In this document: in pieces, positions 53,606 to 62,367 of the stretch
Numbering within the stretch: the stretch's first letter is position 1
Layout of the letters: the number at the start of each line of letters is the position of its first letter
From: Sedimentitalea todarodis
GTDB lineage: Bacteria > Pseudomonadota > Alphaproteobacteria > Rhodobacterales > Rhodobacteraceae
Assembly (NCBI RefSeq): GCF_032595355.1
Contig: NZ_JASMWN010000015.1
Coordinates: 1-64,000, forward strand
Length of the DNA: 64,000 bases
Direction: 5' to 3'
Translations under genes and position numbers: made by a program
The notes under the pieces: model-generated
Told to the model about the DNA's origin: nothing
The model's database searches: none
What the model saw: only the letters and a program-made list of their open reading frames with translations

Positions 53606-53635
53606 GAACCCGTCGATCCCATGATTGGCGGGTTC
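53606..53635 (+). terminator. Intercistronic hairpin after the binding-protein gene
   Basis: GAACCCG and CGGGTTC form a 7-bp stem around a 16-nt loop, 27 bp after the binding-protein stop. It is weaker than the dctP and frcB hairpins, but occupies the equivalent position. No U-tract follows. Confidence 0.45.
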
Positions 53636-53654
53636 CACCTTCGGGAGAAACCAG

Positions 53655-54683
53655 ATGCCGTCGCAAGAGACCGTGATATCCTGTTCCAATGTCTGGAAAC
53701 TGTTCGGCCCGCGCCCGGAGAAATATCTGGCCAGCATGCCCGCAGGCCGCAGTTTCGAAGAGATCCAGCAGGACGGGTACATCGCCGGTGTTCACGACGT
53801 GACGCTGGACATCACCCGGGGCGAGATGCTTGTCATCATGGGTCTTTCCGGCTCGGGCAAATCGACACTGGTGCGCTGTTTCTCTCGTCTGCACGAGATC
53901 ACCGGAGGCACCATCAAGGTGGACGGACAGGATATCGGCGCGCTCAGTGACAAGGATTTGATTGATCTGCGCCGCAACAAGATGGGCATGGTGTTCCAGA
54001 GTTTCGGCCTCTTGCCGCACCGCACGGTGCTGGAAAACGTCGCCTTTCCGCTGGAGATGCGCGGTCAGGACAGGCACGACCGCCGCGAGAGGGCGCTCGA
54101 AGTGGTCAAGCTTGTCGGACTGGAGGGGCGCGAAGAGTACTTTCCGCGTGAACTGTCCGGTGGACAGCAGCAGCGCGTCGGCATTGCCCGCAGTCTCGCC
54201 ATCGAACCGGACATCTGGTTTCTGGACGAACCGTTTTCTGCGCTTGATCCTCTTATCCGTCGTGAAATGCAGGATGAATTCCTGCGCCTGCAAGAGATGC
54301 TGGGCAAGACCATCGTTTTCATCACCCATGATTTTGATGAAGCCCTGCGTCTGGCTGATCGGATCGCCATCATGAAAGATGGTGCAATCGAACAATGCGA
54401 CACACCGGACCAGATCGTACTGAACCCGGCGACCCCCTACGTTAGGAAGTTTACAGAAGATATTGAAAAGTCTCGTGTTGTGCACGCCGGTGTCCTTGCC
54501 AATCCGGTGAACGGGCATGTTCCCGAGGGTGTTCCGGTCCCCGCCGGCGCAACGATCCTGCAACTGGCCCGGCAGTTGGTGGACGACACCCGCGATGAAC
54601 TTCCCGTGGCCGGCAAGAACGGCGAACTGATCGGAATCATGAACCGGCAAGAGGCGCTTGACGTCCTGCTTGGAGCAAAATGA
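53655..54683 (+). CDS. Glycine-betaine/proline-type ABC ATPase
   Basis: This 342-residue ATPase has Walker A GLSGSGKST, signature LSGGQQQRVGIARSL, Walker B WFLDEPFSALD and the H-loop FITHDFDEALR. A C-terminal CBS-like region follows (about 270-342), as in ProV/OpuAA. I start at ATG 53655 (MPSQETV), because the preceding residues from a TTG at 53625 overlap the hairpin. It overlaps the permease gene by 4 bp (ATGA). Confidence 0.9.
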   Translation: MPSQETVISCSNVWKLFGPRPEKYLASMPAGRSFEEIQQDGYIAGVHDVTLDITRGEMLVIMGLSGSGKSTLVRCFSRLHEITGGTIKVDGQDIGALSDKDLIDLRRNKMGMVFQSFGLLPHRTVLENVAFPLEMRGQDRHDRRERALEVVKLVGLEGREEYFPRELSGGQQQRVGIARSLAIEPDIWFLDEPFSALDPLIRREMQDEFLRLQEMLGKTIVFITHDFDEALRLADRIAIMKDGAIEQCDTPDQIVLNPATPYVRKFTEDIEKSRVVHAGVLANPVNGHVPEGVPVPAGATILQLARQLVDDTRDELPVAGKNGELIGIMNRQEALDVLLGAK

Positions 54684-56653
54684 TGGCGGTGGCCCAGACC
54701 GATATCGCCGTGACGAGCGCCCGACAAACCAAGCTCAGGATGGCGCAGATCCTGCTGCTGGCCGCCGTGGCGCTGGCCATCGCTCGTCCAATCCTGCCCG
54801 ATTTCCTGATCAGGGTGCCGGAGTGGGCGGTCTTGCCCTATGACGTCTGGTTGCAAGCGCTGTTTGATTTCATCAAGGACGACCTCGGCCTGATCTACCT
54901 GACACGCGGCATCGCGGCAGGCCTCGAATACCTGCTCGATCTCACCGCCAACCTGCTTTACGGCAAGCGTCGCTGGCCGAACTTCGATCCGATCCCCTGG
55001 ACCGCCATCGCAGGCGTCGCCGCTGTGATCGGTTACTGGCTGGGCGGCTGGCGGATGGCCGCGCTGGCTGGCGGCACCTTTGTCTGGGTGGCGCTGATCG
55101 GCCAGTGGAAGCTGGCGATGCAGACCATGTCGGTGATTGTCGTCGCCGCACCCGTCGCCTTTCTGCTTGGACTGGTTCTTGGAATTTTCGCGTGGAAGTC
55201 GGCGCGCTTTGAACGGTTCCTGATGCCGGTTCTGAGCATCCTGCAAACCCTGCCGTTCTTTACCTATCTTCTGCCCGCCGTGATCTTCTTCAAGGTCGGC
55301 CCCACAGCGGGCTGCGTGGCCACGATCATCTATGCCATACCACCGATGGTGCTGATGACCTCGCTCGGCCTGAAAAAGGTCTCACCCGAGGTTGTGGAGG
55401 CCGGCAACATGGCCGGATCGACCCGCTGGCAGATGCTGCGCCATGTCTATCTGCCCGCCGCCCGGACCGAGATCCTGGTCGGCGTGAACCAGGTCATCAT
55501 GCTTTGCCTCGCGATGGTCGTGCTGACCGCCTTTATCGGCATGCCGGGACTGGGTGCAAAGCTGTTGTCGCTGATGAACTCGCTGAAACTGGGCCGCAGC
55601 TTCGAGATTGGCATCACCATCGTGCTGATTGCGGTGACGCTGGATCGGCTCTCCAAGGCCTGGGTTGTCAAGCAGCCCGAGCATTTCGAGCGCGGCGCGA
55701 CCTGGCTGACCCGCCACAAGACGCTCGTCACCGGTTTTGCGGTCTTTGTCGGGTTCATCATTGTGGCACAGTTCGTGCAGGTCGCAGACCACATCACCCG
55801 CGATCAGGAACTGTCGATGGGCAAAGAGATCGACACGGTGATCCGTACAGCCCTTGCCAATGACACCGTGACCGGCATTACGGATTGGCTGCGCTGGTTC
55901 CTGATCACATGGGTGCTGATCCCGTTCCGCGATGGTTTGCTCTGGCTGCCGACGTCGACCGTCGTGCTGGCCATTGCCGCCGCAGGTTATGCCGTCGGCG
56001 GGCGCAAATCGGCGCTGCTGGTCGGCGGCTTCTTCGCAGTCATCGCGCTCACCGGTTGGTGGGACCGCTCGATCATCACGCTCTATGCCGTGATCTCGGC
56101 CGTCATCCTCGCGGTGCTGATCGGTATCCCTCTGGGCATCGCCGCCGCGCGCAATCCGAAATGGGCCGAGCCGATCCTCTTGGCATGCGACACGATGCAG
56201 ACCTTTCCCAGCTTCATCTACCTGATCCCGGCAATCATGCTGTTCAGCGTCAATGACGTGGCCGTTGTCTTTGCCATCCTGATTTTCGCCACCGTGCCCC
56301 TGACCCGCTATACGATCGAAGGCATGCGCGCCGTACCGCCCGAGCTGATCGAGGCTGCGGACATGGCTGGGGCGACACGGCAGCAGAAACTGATGAAGGT
56401 GCAATTGCCGCTGGCATTGCCGACGATGGCGGTGGGTTTCAACCAGGCCATCATGTTTGCCTTCTTCATGGTGATCATCGCCGCCTTCATCGGCACTCAG
56501 GATCTGGGACAAGAGTTGCAGAAGACGCTCGCGGGTAACGACCTGGGCAAGAACTTCGTATTGGGCATGTGCGTCGCGCTGATGGCACTGACTTTTGATC
56601 ACATCATTATGCGCTGGTCCAATGAGCGCCGCAAAGCGCTCGGATTGGGCTGA
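54680..56653 (+). CDS. Glycine-betaine/proline-type ABC permease, tandem fused
   Basis: This 657-residue membrane protein has two BPD_transp_1 domains in one chain. The first is at about 135-330 (EAA-loop EVVEAGNMAGSTRWQMLRHVYLP), the second at about 455-650 (ELIEAADMAGATRQQKLMKVQLP). The homologous EAA loops show a duplication. Typical ProW/OpuAB subunits are 280-350 residues and dimerise. The fused form should work as a single-chain pore. It starts at ATG 54680, overlapping the ATPase gene. Confidence 0.92.
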   Translation: MMAVAQTDIAVTSARQTKLRMAQILLLAAVALAIARPILPDFLIRVPEWAVLPYDVWLQALFDFIKDDLGLIYLTRGIAAGLEYLLDLTANLLYGKRRWPNFDPIPWTAIAGVAAVIGYWLGGWRMAALAGGTFVWVALIGQWKLAMQTMSVIVVAAPVAFLLGLVLGIFAWKSARFERFLMPVLSILQTLPFFTYLLPAVIFFKVGPTAGCVATIIYAIPPMVLMTSLGLKKVSPEVVEAGNMAGSTRWQMLRHVYLPAARTEILVGVNQVIMLCLAMVVLTAFIGMPGLGAKLLSLMNSLKLGRSFEIGITIVLIAVTLDRLSKAWVVKQPEHFERGATWLTRHKTLVTGFAVFVGFIIVAQFVQVADHITRDQELSMGKEIDTVIRTALANDTVTGITDWLRWFLITWVLIPFRDGLLWLPTSTVVLAIAAAGYAVGGRKSALLVGGFFAVIALTGWWDRSIITLYAVISAVILAVLIGIPLGIAAARNPKWAEPILLACDTMQTFPSFIYLIPAIMLFSVNDVAVVFAILIFATVPLTRYTIEGMRAVPPELIEAADMAGATRQQKLMKVQLPLALPTMAVGFNQAIMFAFFMVIIAAFIGTQDLGQELQKTLAGNDLGKNFVLGMCVALMALTFDHIIMRWSNERRKALGLG

Positions 56654-56655
56654 TC

Positions 56656-57039
56656 ATGGGCCGGATTGCCGAAGATAGAATTGTGTCACGCGTGACCGGC
56701 GCCGCCTACGAGCCGATGACGATCGATAATCGCGTCTGCGACGATGTCTGGTGGCACAACATCTCTTTCGACGAGGAATCCGGGCGCGGCAGCTACCTGA
56801 TGCTCTTGGCTCCGGGGGCCAGCAGTTGGCCGCACGAACATGTCGGGATGGAGGAATTCTACGTTCTCGAAGGCGAACTCGTGGATTTTGATGGCCATAT
56901 CTATGCCGCAGGCGATTTCGTCTGTTTACGGGCAGGGTCACGCCACTCCTCCATCTCGCCTTCGGGATGCAAGCTGATCGTCACCCATCACGGGCGGACC
57001 CGCAAACTAAACGACAATGAATGGACTGCAGAAACATGA
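56656..57039 (+). CDS. Cupin-domain protein
   Basis: This 127-residue protein has a single cupin barrel with a metal-type motif WPHEHVGMEEFYVLEGEL (two His, Glu) and a second stretch CLRAGSRHSSISPSGC. It starts 2 bp after the permease stop and overlaps the next gene by 4 bp (ATGA), so it is tightly coupled to both. Its function is unknown; it may be a dioxygenase-like or anti-sigma ChrR-like cupin acting on the transported compound. Confidence 0.8.
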   Translation: MGRIAEDRIVSRVTGAAYEPMTIDNRVCDDVWWHNISFDEESGRGSYLMLLAPGASSWPHEHVGMEEFYVLEGELVDFDGHIYAAGDFVCLRAGSRHSSISPSGCKLIVTHHGRTRKLNDNEWTAET

Positions 57040-59402
57040 ATATCCTCCCGGTATTCCCAACCCCGTACGAGCGGGCCGGCGTTGTCACGCCGGGCTTGCC
57101 GATCCTGCCGCATGGTGTCGAGCGACACCCGGTGCCCGGCGGCGGCAGCCGCGCGGTACAGATTCGCAAGGGCGATCAGATCACCGTACAGGACCGCGAA
57201 GGGCTTCAGCCGGTAGAACTGGTTTTCTTTGCGCCCGACGGGACCTCTGACGCCGGGATGATCGGCGCGACGGGCGGGCGTGATCCGCAGGGTTTGAAGG
57301 CCGCATTGTCGGGCGATGCCTCGGGTGCGCGGGTCATGCGCGCGCTGGACACCGCAGGTTTCGACATCGGAAAGGCCGACGGCGCCATTGTCTTTCCCGA
57401 AGGTTCCAATCCCGGCGACTATGCCAGTTTCGTTGCCTCTCGAGACGGGCTTCTGATCGTCTGTGCCCCCGGCGGTGCGATGGAGCCGCACGAGCAATGG
57501 GCACCGACCGAAGTGGTGCTCTATGTTCGCCGTGCTAATCCGGGCAAGCAGAAGGACGGGCTTGTCCCGCCGGACCCGCTCGCCGATCCGCTGGCCGATC
57601 TGAACATCCAGCCGGGCGAGGCCAGGCCCTTTGAGGTCAAGGCCGGGCAATACATCCAGATCCTCGATGTCCAGGGCCGCGAATGTTCCGACTTTCAGGC
57701 ATTCTCTCTGCGCGCGCTCGACAATGGGCTGGAGCGGGAAATAGATCCGACCACGACGCGTTCGCTGATGGGGTCGCTCTATCCGCAGCCGGGACTCTTC
57801 AGCAAGTATTTCTCCTCTGATCAGGAGCCTCTGGTCGAGATCGTACAGGATACGGTCGGGCGTCATGACACCTTTGGGCTGGCCTGTACCGCGCGCTACT
57901 ACGAAGACCTTGGGTATCCCGGTCACGTGAACTGTTCCGACAACATCAACCGCGAACTGGGTGCGTTTGGTGTCCGGCCGCGCGGCGGTTGGCCAGCAAT
58001 CAACTTCTTTTTCAATACGTTGCTGGACGATACTAATGCGATCGGCATGGACGATCCCTATTCCCGGCCCGGCGATTACGTGATGCTGCGCGCGTTGACC
58101 GATCTGGTCTGCGTCTCGACCGCCTGTCCCTGTGATGTGGATCCGGCGAATGGATGGAACCCGTCCGACATCCAGGTCCGGGTGTACGGCGAAACAGAAG
58201 ATTTCAAGCGCTCGATAGGTTGGCGCAAGACCCCGGAGGCTGACGTGGAAGAAACCAAGAAGACCGGATTTTACGAGTGTTTTGCACGCCACACTCGCGA
58301 ATTCGTCGAATACGCGGGCTACTGGCTGCCCAACCAGATGACCAATTACGGCGCGATCGCCGAGTATTGGGCGGCGCGCGAGAAAGCCGTGGTGATGGAC
58401 CTGTCGCCCTTGCGCAAATACGAGGTCACCGGCCCGGACGCCGAAGAATTGATGCAGGTCTGCGTGACTCGCAACATCAAGAAGCTGGCCGTCGGCGGCA
58501 TTGTCTATACGGCGATGTGTTACGACCACGGCGGCATGATCGACGATGGCACCGTCTATCGTCTTGGCGAAACCAACTTCCGCTGGATCGGTGGCAACGA
58601 CCAATCCGGCCTTTGGCTGCGCAAGCAGGCGCAGGAACGCGGGTTGAATGCCTGGGTGCGGTCCTCGACCGATCATCACTGCAACATCGCCGTGCAGGGG
58701 CCGCTGTCGCGCGATATCCTGAAGCAGGTAATCTGGACACCGCCACAACAGGCCACGGTCGAGGAACTGCCATGGTTCCGCCTGTCCATTGCCCGGATCG
58801 GTGATTTCCACGGGCCTTCGGTCGTGGTCAGCCGCACCGGCTATTCAGGTGAGTTGGGTTATGAGGTGTTCTGCCATCCCAAGGACGCCGAAAAGGTGTT
58901 CGATGCGATCTGGGAGGTCGGCGCGCCGGTGGGGATGATCCCGCTCGGGCTTGCCGCGCTCGACATGTTGCGCATCGAGGCCGGGCTGATCTTTGCCGGC
59001 TCGGAGTTCGACGATCAGACCGACCCGATGGAGGCAGGGATCGGCTTTGCCGTGCCGCTGAAGTCCAAAGAGGATGACTTTATCGGTCGCAAGGCGTTGG
59101 AACAGCGCAAGGCAAACCCACAGAAGAAACTGGTGGGGCTCGACCTGGACGGCGGCATTGTCCCGACACCGGGAGATTGCGTGCATTTCGGCAAGCCGCA
59201 GGTGGGCATTGTGACATCTGCCGTGAAATCCCCGATTCTGGGCAAGGTCATTGCCTTGGCTCGGGTCGATGTGACCCATTCCGAGATTGGCACAGCACTC
59301 GAGATCGGTCGGCTCGACGGCGATCAGAAACGTCTCAAAGCGACGGTTGTCCGTTTCCCGCATTTTGATCCGACAAAGGAACGGGTGAAGGGCAACTACT
59401 GA
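57036..59402 (+). CDS. DUF1989 / aminomethyltransferase fusion protein
   Basis: This 788-residue protein joins two modules. The N-terminal half (about 1-400) is of the DUF1989 (urea-carboxylase-associated) type: RDCxD-like ECSDFQAF, GRHDTFGLACT, NCSDNINREL, PGDYVMLRALTD and TACPCDV. Its first 170 residues repeat the opening strand pattern of that domain. The C-terminal half (about 415-788) is a GcvT/dimethylglycine-oxidase-type aminomethyltransferase (DLSPLRKYEVTGPDA; GYSGELGYEVF; GLAALDMLRIEAGLI), normally folate-dependent. Linked to a betaine-type transporter, it probably demethylates an N-methyl compound. ATG 57036 overlaps the cupin stop. Confidence 0.85.
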   Translation: MNILPVFPTPYERAGVVTPGLPILPHGVERHPVPGGGSRAVQIRKGDQITVQDREGLQPVELVFFAPDGTSDAGMIGATGGRDPQGLKAALSGDASGARVMRALDTAGFDIGKADGAIVFPEGSNPGDYASFVASRDGLLIVCAPGGAMEPHEQWAPTEVVLYVRRANPGKQKDGLVPPDPLADPLADLNIQPGEARPFEVKAGQYIQILDVQGRECSDFQAFSLRALDNGLEREIDPTTTRSLMGSLYPQPGLFSKYFSSDQEPLVEIVQDTVGRHDTFGLACTARYYEDLGYPGHVNCSDNINRELGAFGVRPRGGWPAINFFFNTLLDDTNAIGMDDPYSRPGDYVMLRALTDLVCVSTACPCDVDPANGWNPSDIQVRVYGETEDFKRSIGWRKTPEADVEETKKTGFYECFARHTREFVEYAGYWLPNQMTNYGAIAEYWAAREKAVVMDLSPLRKYEVTGPDAEELMQVCVTRNIKKLAVGGIVYTAMCYDHGGMIDDGTVYRLGETNFRWIGGNDQSGLWLRKQAQERGLNAWVRSSTDHHCNIAVQGPLSRDILKQVIWTPPQQATVEELPWFRLSIARIGDFHGPSVVVSRTGYSGELGYEVFCHPKDAEKVFDAIWEVGAPVGMIPLGLAALDMLRIEAGLIFAGSEFDDQTDPMEAGIGFAVPLKSKEDDFIGRKALEQRKANPQKKLVGLDLDGGIVPTPGDCVHFGKPQVGIVTSAVKSPILGKVIALARVDVTHSEIGTALEIGRLDGDQKRLKATVVRFPHFDPTKERVKGNY

Positions 59403-59710
59403 ACACCGGCGCGATCAACGAGGAACCTGAGCTTTGGGACGACGGCATATGTTGCCCTCCCGAGGCCGTGCGCCTGATTTCTGCGCCAGATAGAACCGGA
59501 CCAAGAGCTTTCGCAATGGCACCGGGGTTTCTCATGCTTGTCGTAAAATTCAATCGGTCCTCAAAACCATATCTCCAAAACCTGAACGAAAACACGATAC
59601 GCCCGGTCGAAAGTTGACGTAGGGTACGCCGTAGGCCACGATCAACCGGGTATCCTCGGCGACCGAGTATCGGACTTGATCGGCCGGATGATCGTATTGG
59701 AGGACAGGCC
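59403..59710. other. Intergenic region before the large coiled-coil genes
   Basis: These 308 bp contain no credible gene. A GGAGG ribosome-binding site (about 59699-59703) precedes the next start. No clear terminator for the preceding operon was found, and a promoter here is assumed from the change of gene function. Confidence 0.5.
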
Positions 59711-62344
59711 ATGGCACTAGGCACGACGACCAAGGGTACGAAGGGTCGATTGGCTGACATGACCTCTGGTCAGATCGAGTTTCTCGAAAAGTTCATTCTC
59801 GGTGGCAAGAAAGTCGAAGACCTGACTGCCAAGACCGTCAAAAAAATCGACAAGGCCGAAAAGCAGAAAATCAAGGATTACGATGAGTACGCCAAAAAAG
59901 CCAAGAGCCTGAAGGACGACATCGAAGGCACAATCGACATTGATCAGGGCCGGCCGGACGTCCTTGTTGGCCTGAATGACGCGAGGGAACTTGCGGAGAA
60001 AGGCAATCTTGTCGAGGCGCTTGAACTTCTGAACGCTCTTGGTGAGTTTGCCAAGAGCGCCAAAGCCGCAAAAGCCAAGCGCGAGAAGGCGAGAAAGGAA
60101 CTTGAACAAAAGCAGAAGAAGGCCCGCGAAACGAAGGCCAAGAACGAACAAAAGGTCTTCAAGGAACTCGGCAAGGAGGTCGCAAAGGAACATGACGACC
60201 AGATGTCCGAGCACGCCGAAGCGCTGAAAAAGCTGGAAAACAGCGAGGCCAAGAAACGCGTATACGAAACCATTGGAAAACTTGCCGACTCCAGATTCAA
60301 GGCCGTCTCGGACTTTAGGAGTTTGACGGAAAAGGCATTGATCAAGTTTGCCGACCTGCCGCCAAAGGCGGTGCAAGTGCCCGAGCAGGGACAATACGAG
60401 CGCGAATTCGATATCCTGAGCAAGCGTGCCCTGGGGCAAGTCAAGCCGGCAGAGGCAGTGGACTCTCTCGATGAAACCGACCCCGACTATGCCACGGGGC
60501 TGCAGGACATCAGAGACGAAATGAAAAAGATCGATGACGAGGCCGAAAACCTGTCACGACAGGCCGGCATCTTTTTCAAGGACCACAAGGACAAGATTGA
60601 CGACATTGTAGAGAGCGTGCGTCAGGCGTTGATTGCCCAGCAAGACGAAGCCCAGGCCCAATTGGTTGCTGATGAAGTTGCAAACGCGAAGGCGCTGATC
60701 CAGTCGTTGATCAGCTGGGGCAATCCTGGCGCGAATGATCTGAAGGATGACCTGGCCGCAATCGAAAGTGAGGGCGATCCGAGAAAACGGCTCGTCCTGC
60801 TCATGGATTTCAAGGTCCTGCTCAATGCCGAATCCGCGAAACGCTATGGCGACTACGAAAAAGACTATCAGGTTGTGACCCGGCGCTACGCCAAGCTGAA
60901 ACAGAGGTTCCAGGAGTCCTATCTCGATATGGCGTTGATGTCGGGTTTGGCCGAATTTGCGCAGCCTGCAATCGACCAGTTGCTCTTGGCCAGTAATGTT
61001 ATGCAAAGTCGGCAGCCGAACAAGAAAAACATCGACATGGCCAACAAGGTCCTCGACGGGGCCCAGAAAATGATCGAGGAACTCGAAGACTTCTTTGCCT
61101 ACGAGCAACGCATCCAGGCGCTCCGTTCCGAGATCAAGAAGGGGTTGGGGGTCAAGGATCACCGCAAGGCTTGTCCGGCCCTGCATGCCGAGTTGAAAGA
61201 CGCTTTTTCCGAGTTGGACAAGCAATGGCCAAAGATCGGCATGTCGGCCGCCGAAAAGGCCTACAAGGCGCTCAGGGACAAGATTCTGACCGGACCAGAC
61301 AGTTTTGCCCAGATTGCGGCCAAGATCGTCGCATGGCGGGCCGCGAAAAAGACTCAGTGTGCCGAGATCGAGAAGCTCCGCAAAAGCCTCGACAAGAAAG
61401 TTCAGGACCTGTCCTCGAACAAGAAAAAGAAGACCAGGTTCGCAGGCGATGCGCTTAGCACGTTTGAAACGATCAAACGCTCCATGGAAGACGAGAAATG
61501 CGATCGCGATCAGGTCGATAAGGACATCGAGAAGCTGCTGACCAAGCTGAAACTATGGACGGCCGTCGATACCAGCGAGACCAAGAAGTCCGGGGTGGTT
61601 TATGACGACAAGGGCGAACTCAGCGCCCAGAGTTCGGAGAGTTCCAAGGTGAAAATGGCCGATCAGGTCGTGATCCGCGAATTGATGGCCGATCAGGCCA
61701 AGGGCTTGTCGAAAGATGCGGCGCTGAAGGAACGCAGGGAGAAGGTCAAGGCGTTGATCAAGCAATGCCAAGAAGACCTCTCGGTTGCCAAGGGGATCGT
61801 CAAATCAAAGAAGGGGAAGTCTGATCTCAAGGATGTCCAAAAGCAGATCAGCCAGGCCAAGAAGCTCTACAAATCCGAAGTCATGGATGATGCACAGGCG
61901 ATGCTCATGATTTGTCAGGAGGACATCTTGCGGGCCATGCAGGGGCTTGACCTGCGGTCGTTCAAGAAAATCCCGGAGACATGGGACAAGCAGTTTGGCG
62001 TGCTCAAGAAAGCGGTGGGCGACCTCGAAAACGCCATCGTGGGTGCGACCAAGAAAGAGGACGAAAAGAAACTGGCCGAAGATGTGACGAAGGCATTGGC
62101 CGAGGCCATGAAGAAGATCGATGGCGAAGTGTTCAGATCGGCACTGAAAACCTTTGACAAGGGCGACCATTTGCGGGCGCGTGAAGAGATGCTGCGCGGT
62201 GCCCGTCTGATCCGGGTAATTCTGGACAAGGATCCCCGGTTGCAAAACGCCGATGGGGCTACGCCGTTTGGCCCGGGGCTCAGTCTGGATGCCGCGCGTT
62301 CCATGCTTGATGACATCGAGCGCAAAGCAGTCGTGCAGACCTGA
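59711..62344 (+). CDS. Large lysine/glutamate-rich helical protein of unknown function
   Basis: I do not recognise this 877-residue protein. It has no signal peptide or membrane segment and is very rich in Lys, Glu, Asp and Ala, with long predicted helices and coiled-coil-like stretches (for example residues 115-165). Short helix-hairpin units with the pattern A-x3-L-x3-G-x4-A-x3-L recur near residues 85 (ARELAEKGNLVEALELL), 345 (a GDPRKRLVLL variant) and 815 (FDKGDHLRAREEML). A cytoplasmic scaffold, or a component or payload of a secretion or injection machine, is possible but unproven. The gene is 23 bp upstream of another unknown gene of similar composition. Confidence 0.8.
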   Translation: MALGTTTKGTKGRLADMTSGQIEFLEKFILGGKKVEDLTAKTVKKIDKAEKQKIKDYDEYAKKAKSLKDDIEGTIDIDQGRPDVLVGLNDARELAEKGNLVEALELLNALGEFAKSAKAAKAKREKARKELEQKQKKARETKAKNEQKVFKELGKEVAKEHDDQMSEHAEALKKLENSEAKKRVYETIGKLADSRFKAVSDFRSLTEKALIKFADLPPKAVQVPEQGQYEREFDILSKRALGQVKPAEAVDSLDETDPDYATGLQDIRDEMKKIDDEAENLSRQAGIFFKDHKDKIDDIVESVRQALIAQQDEAQAQLVADEVANAKALIQSLISWGNPGANDLKDDLAAIESEGDPRKRLVLLMDFKVLLNAESAKRYGDYEKDYQVVTRRYAKLKQRFQESYLDMALMSGLAEFAQPAIDQLLLASNVMQSRQPNKKNIDMANKVLDGAQKMIEELEDFFAYEQRIQALRSEIKKGLGVKDHRKACPALHAELKDAFSELDKQWPKIGMSAAEKAYKALRDKILTGPDSFAQIAAKIVAWRAAKKTQCAEIEKLRKSLDKKVQDLSSNKKKKTRFAGDALSTFETIKRSMEDEKCDRDQVDKDIEKLLTKLKLWTAVDTSETKKSGVVYDDKGELSAQSSESSKVKMADQVVIRELMADQAKGLSKDAALKERREKVKALIKQCQEDLSVAKGIVKSKKGKSDLKDVQKQISQAKKLYKSEVMDDAQAMLMICQEDILRAMQGLDLRSFKKIPETWDKQFGVLKKAVGDLENAIVGATKKEDEKKLAEDVTKALAEAMKKIDGEVFRSALKTFDKGDHLRAREEMLRGARLIRVILDKDPRLQNADGATPFGPGLSLDAARSMLDDIERKAVVQT

Positions 62345-62367
62345 TCAGACAGAAAGAGACCAAAGCC

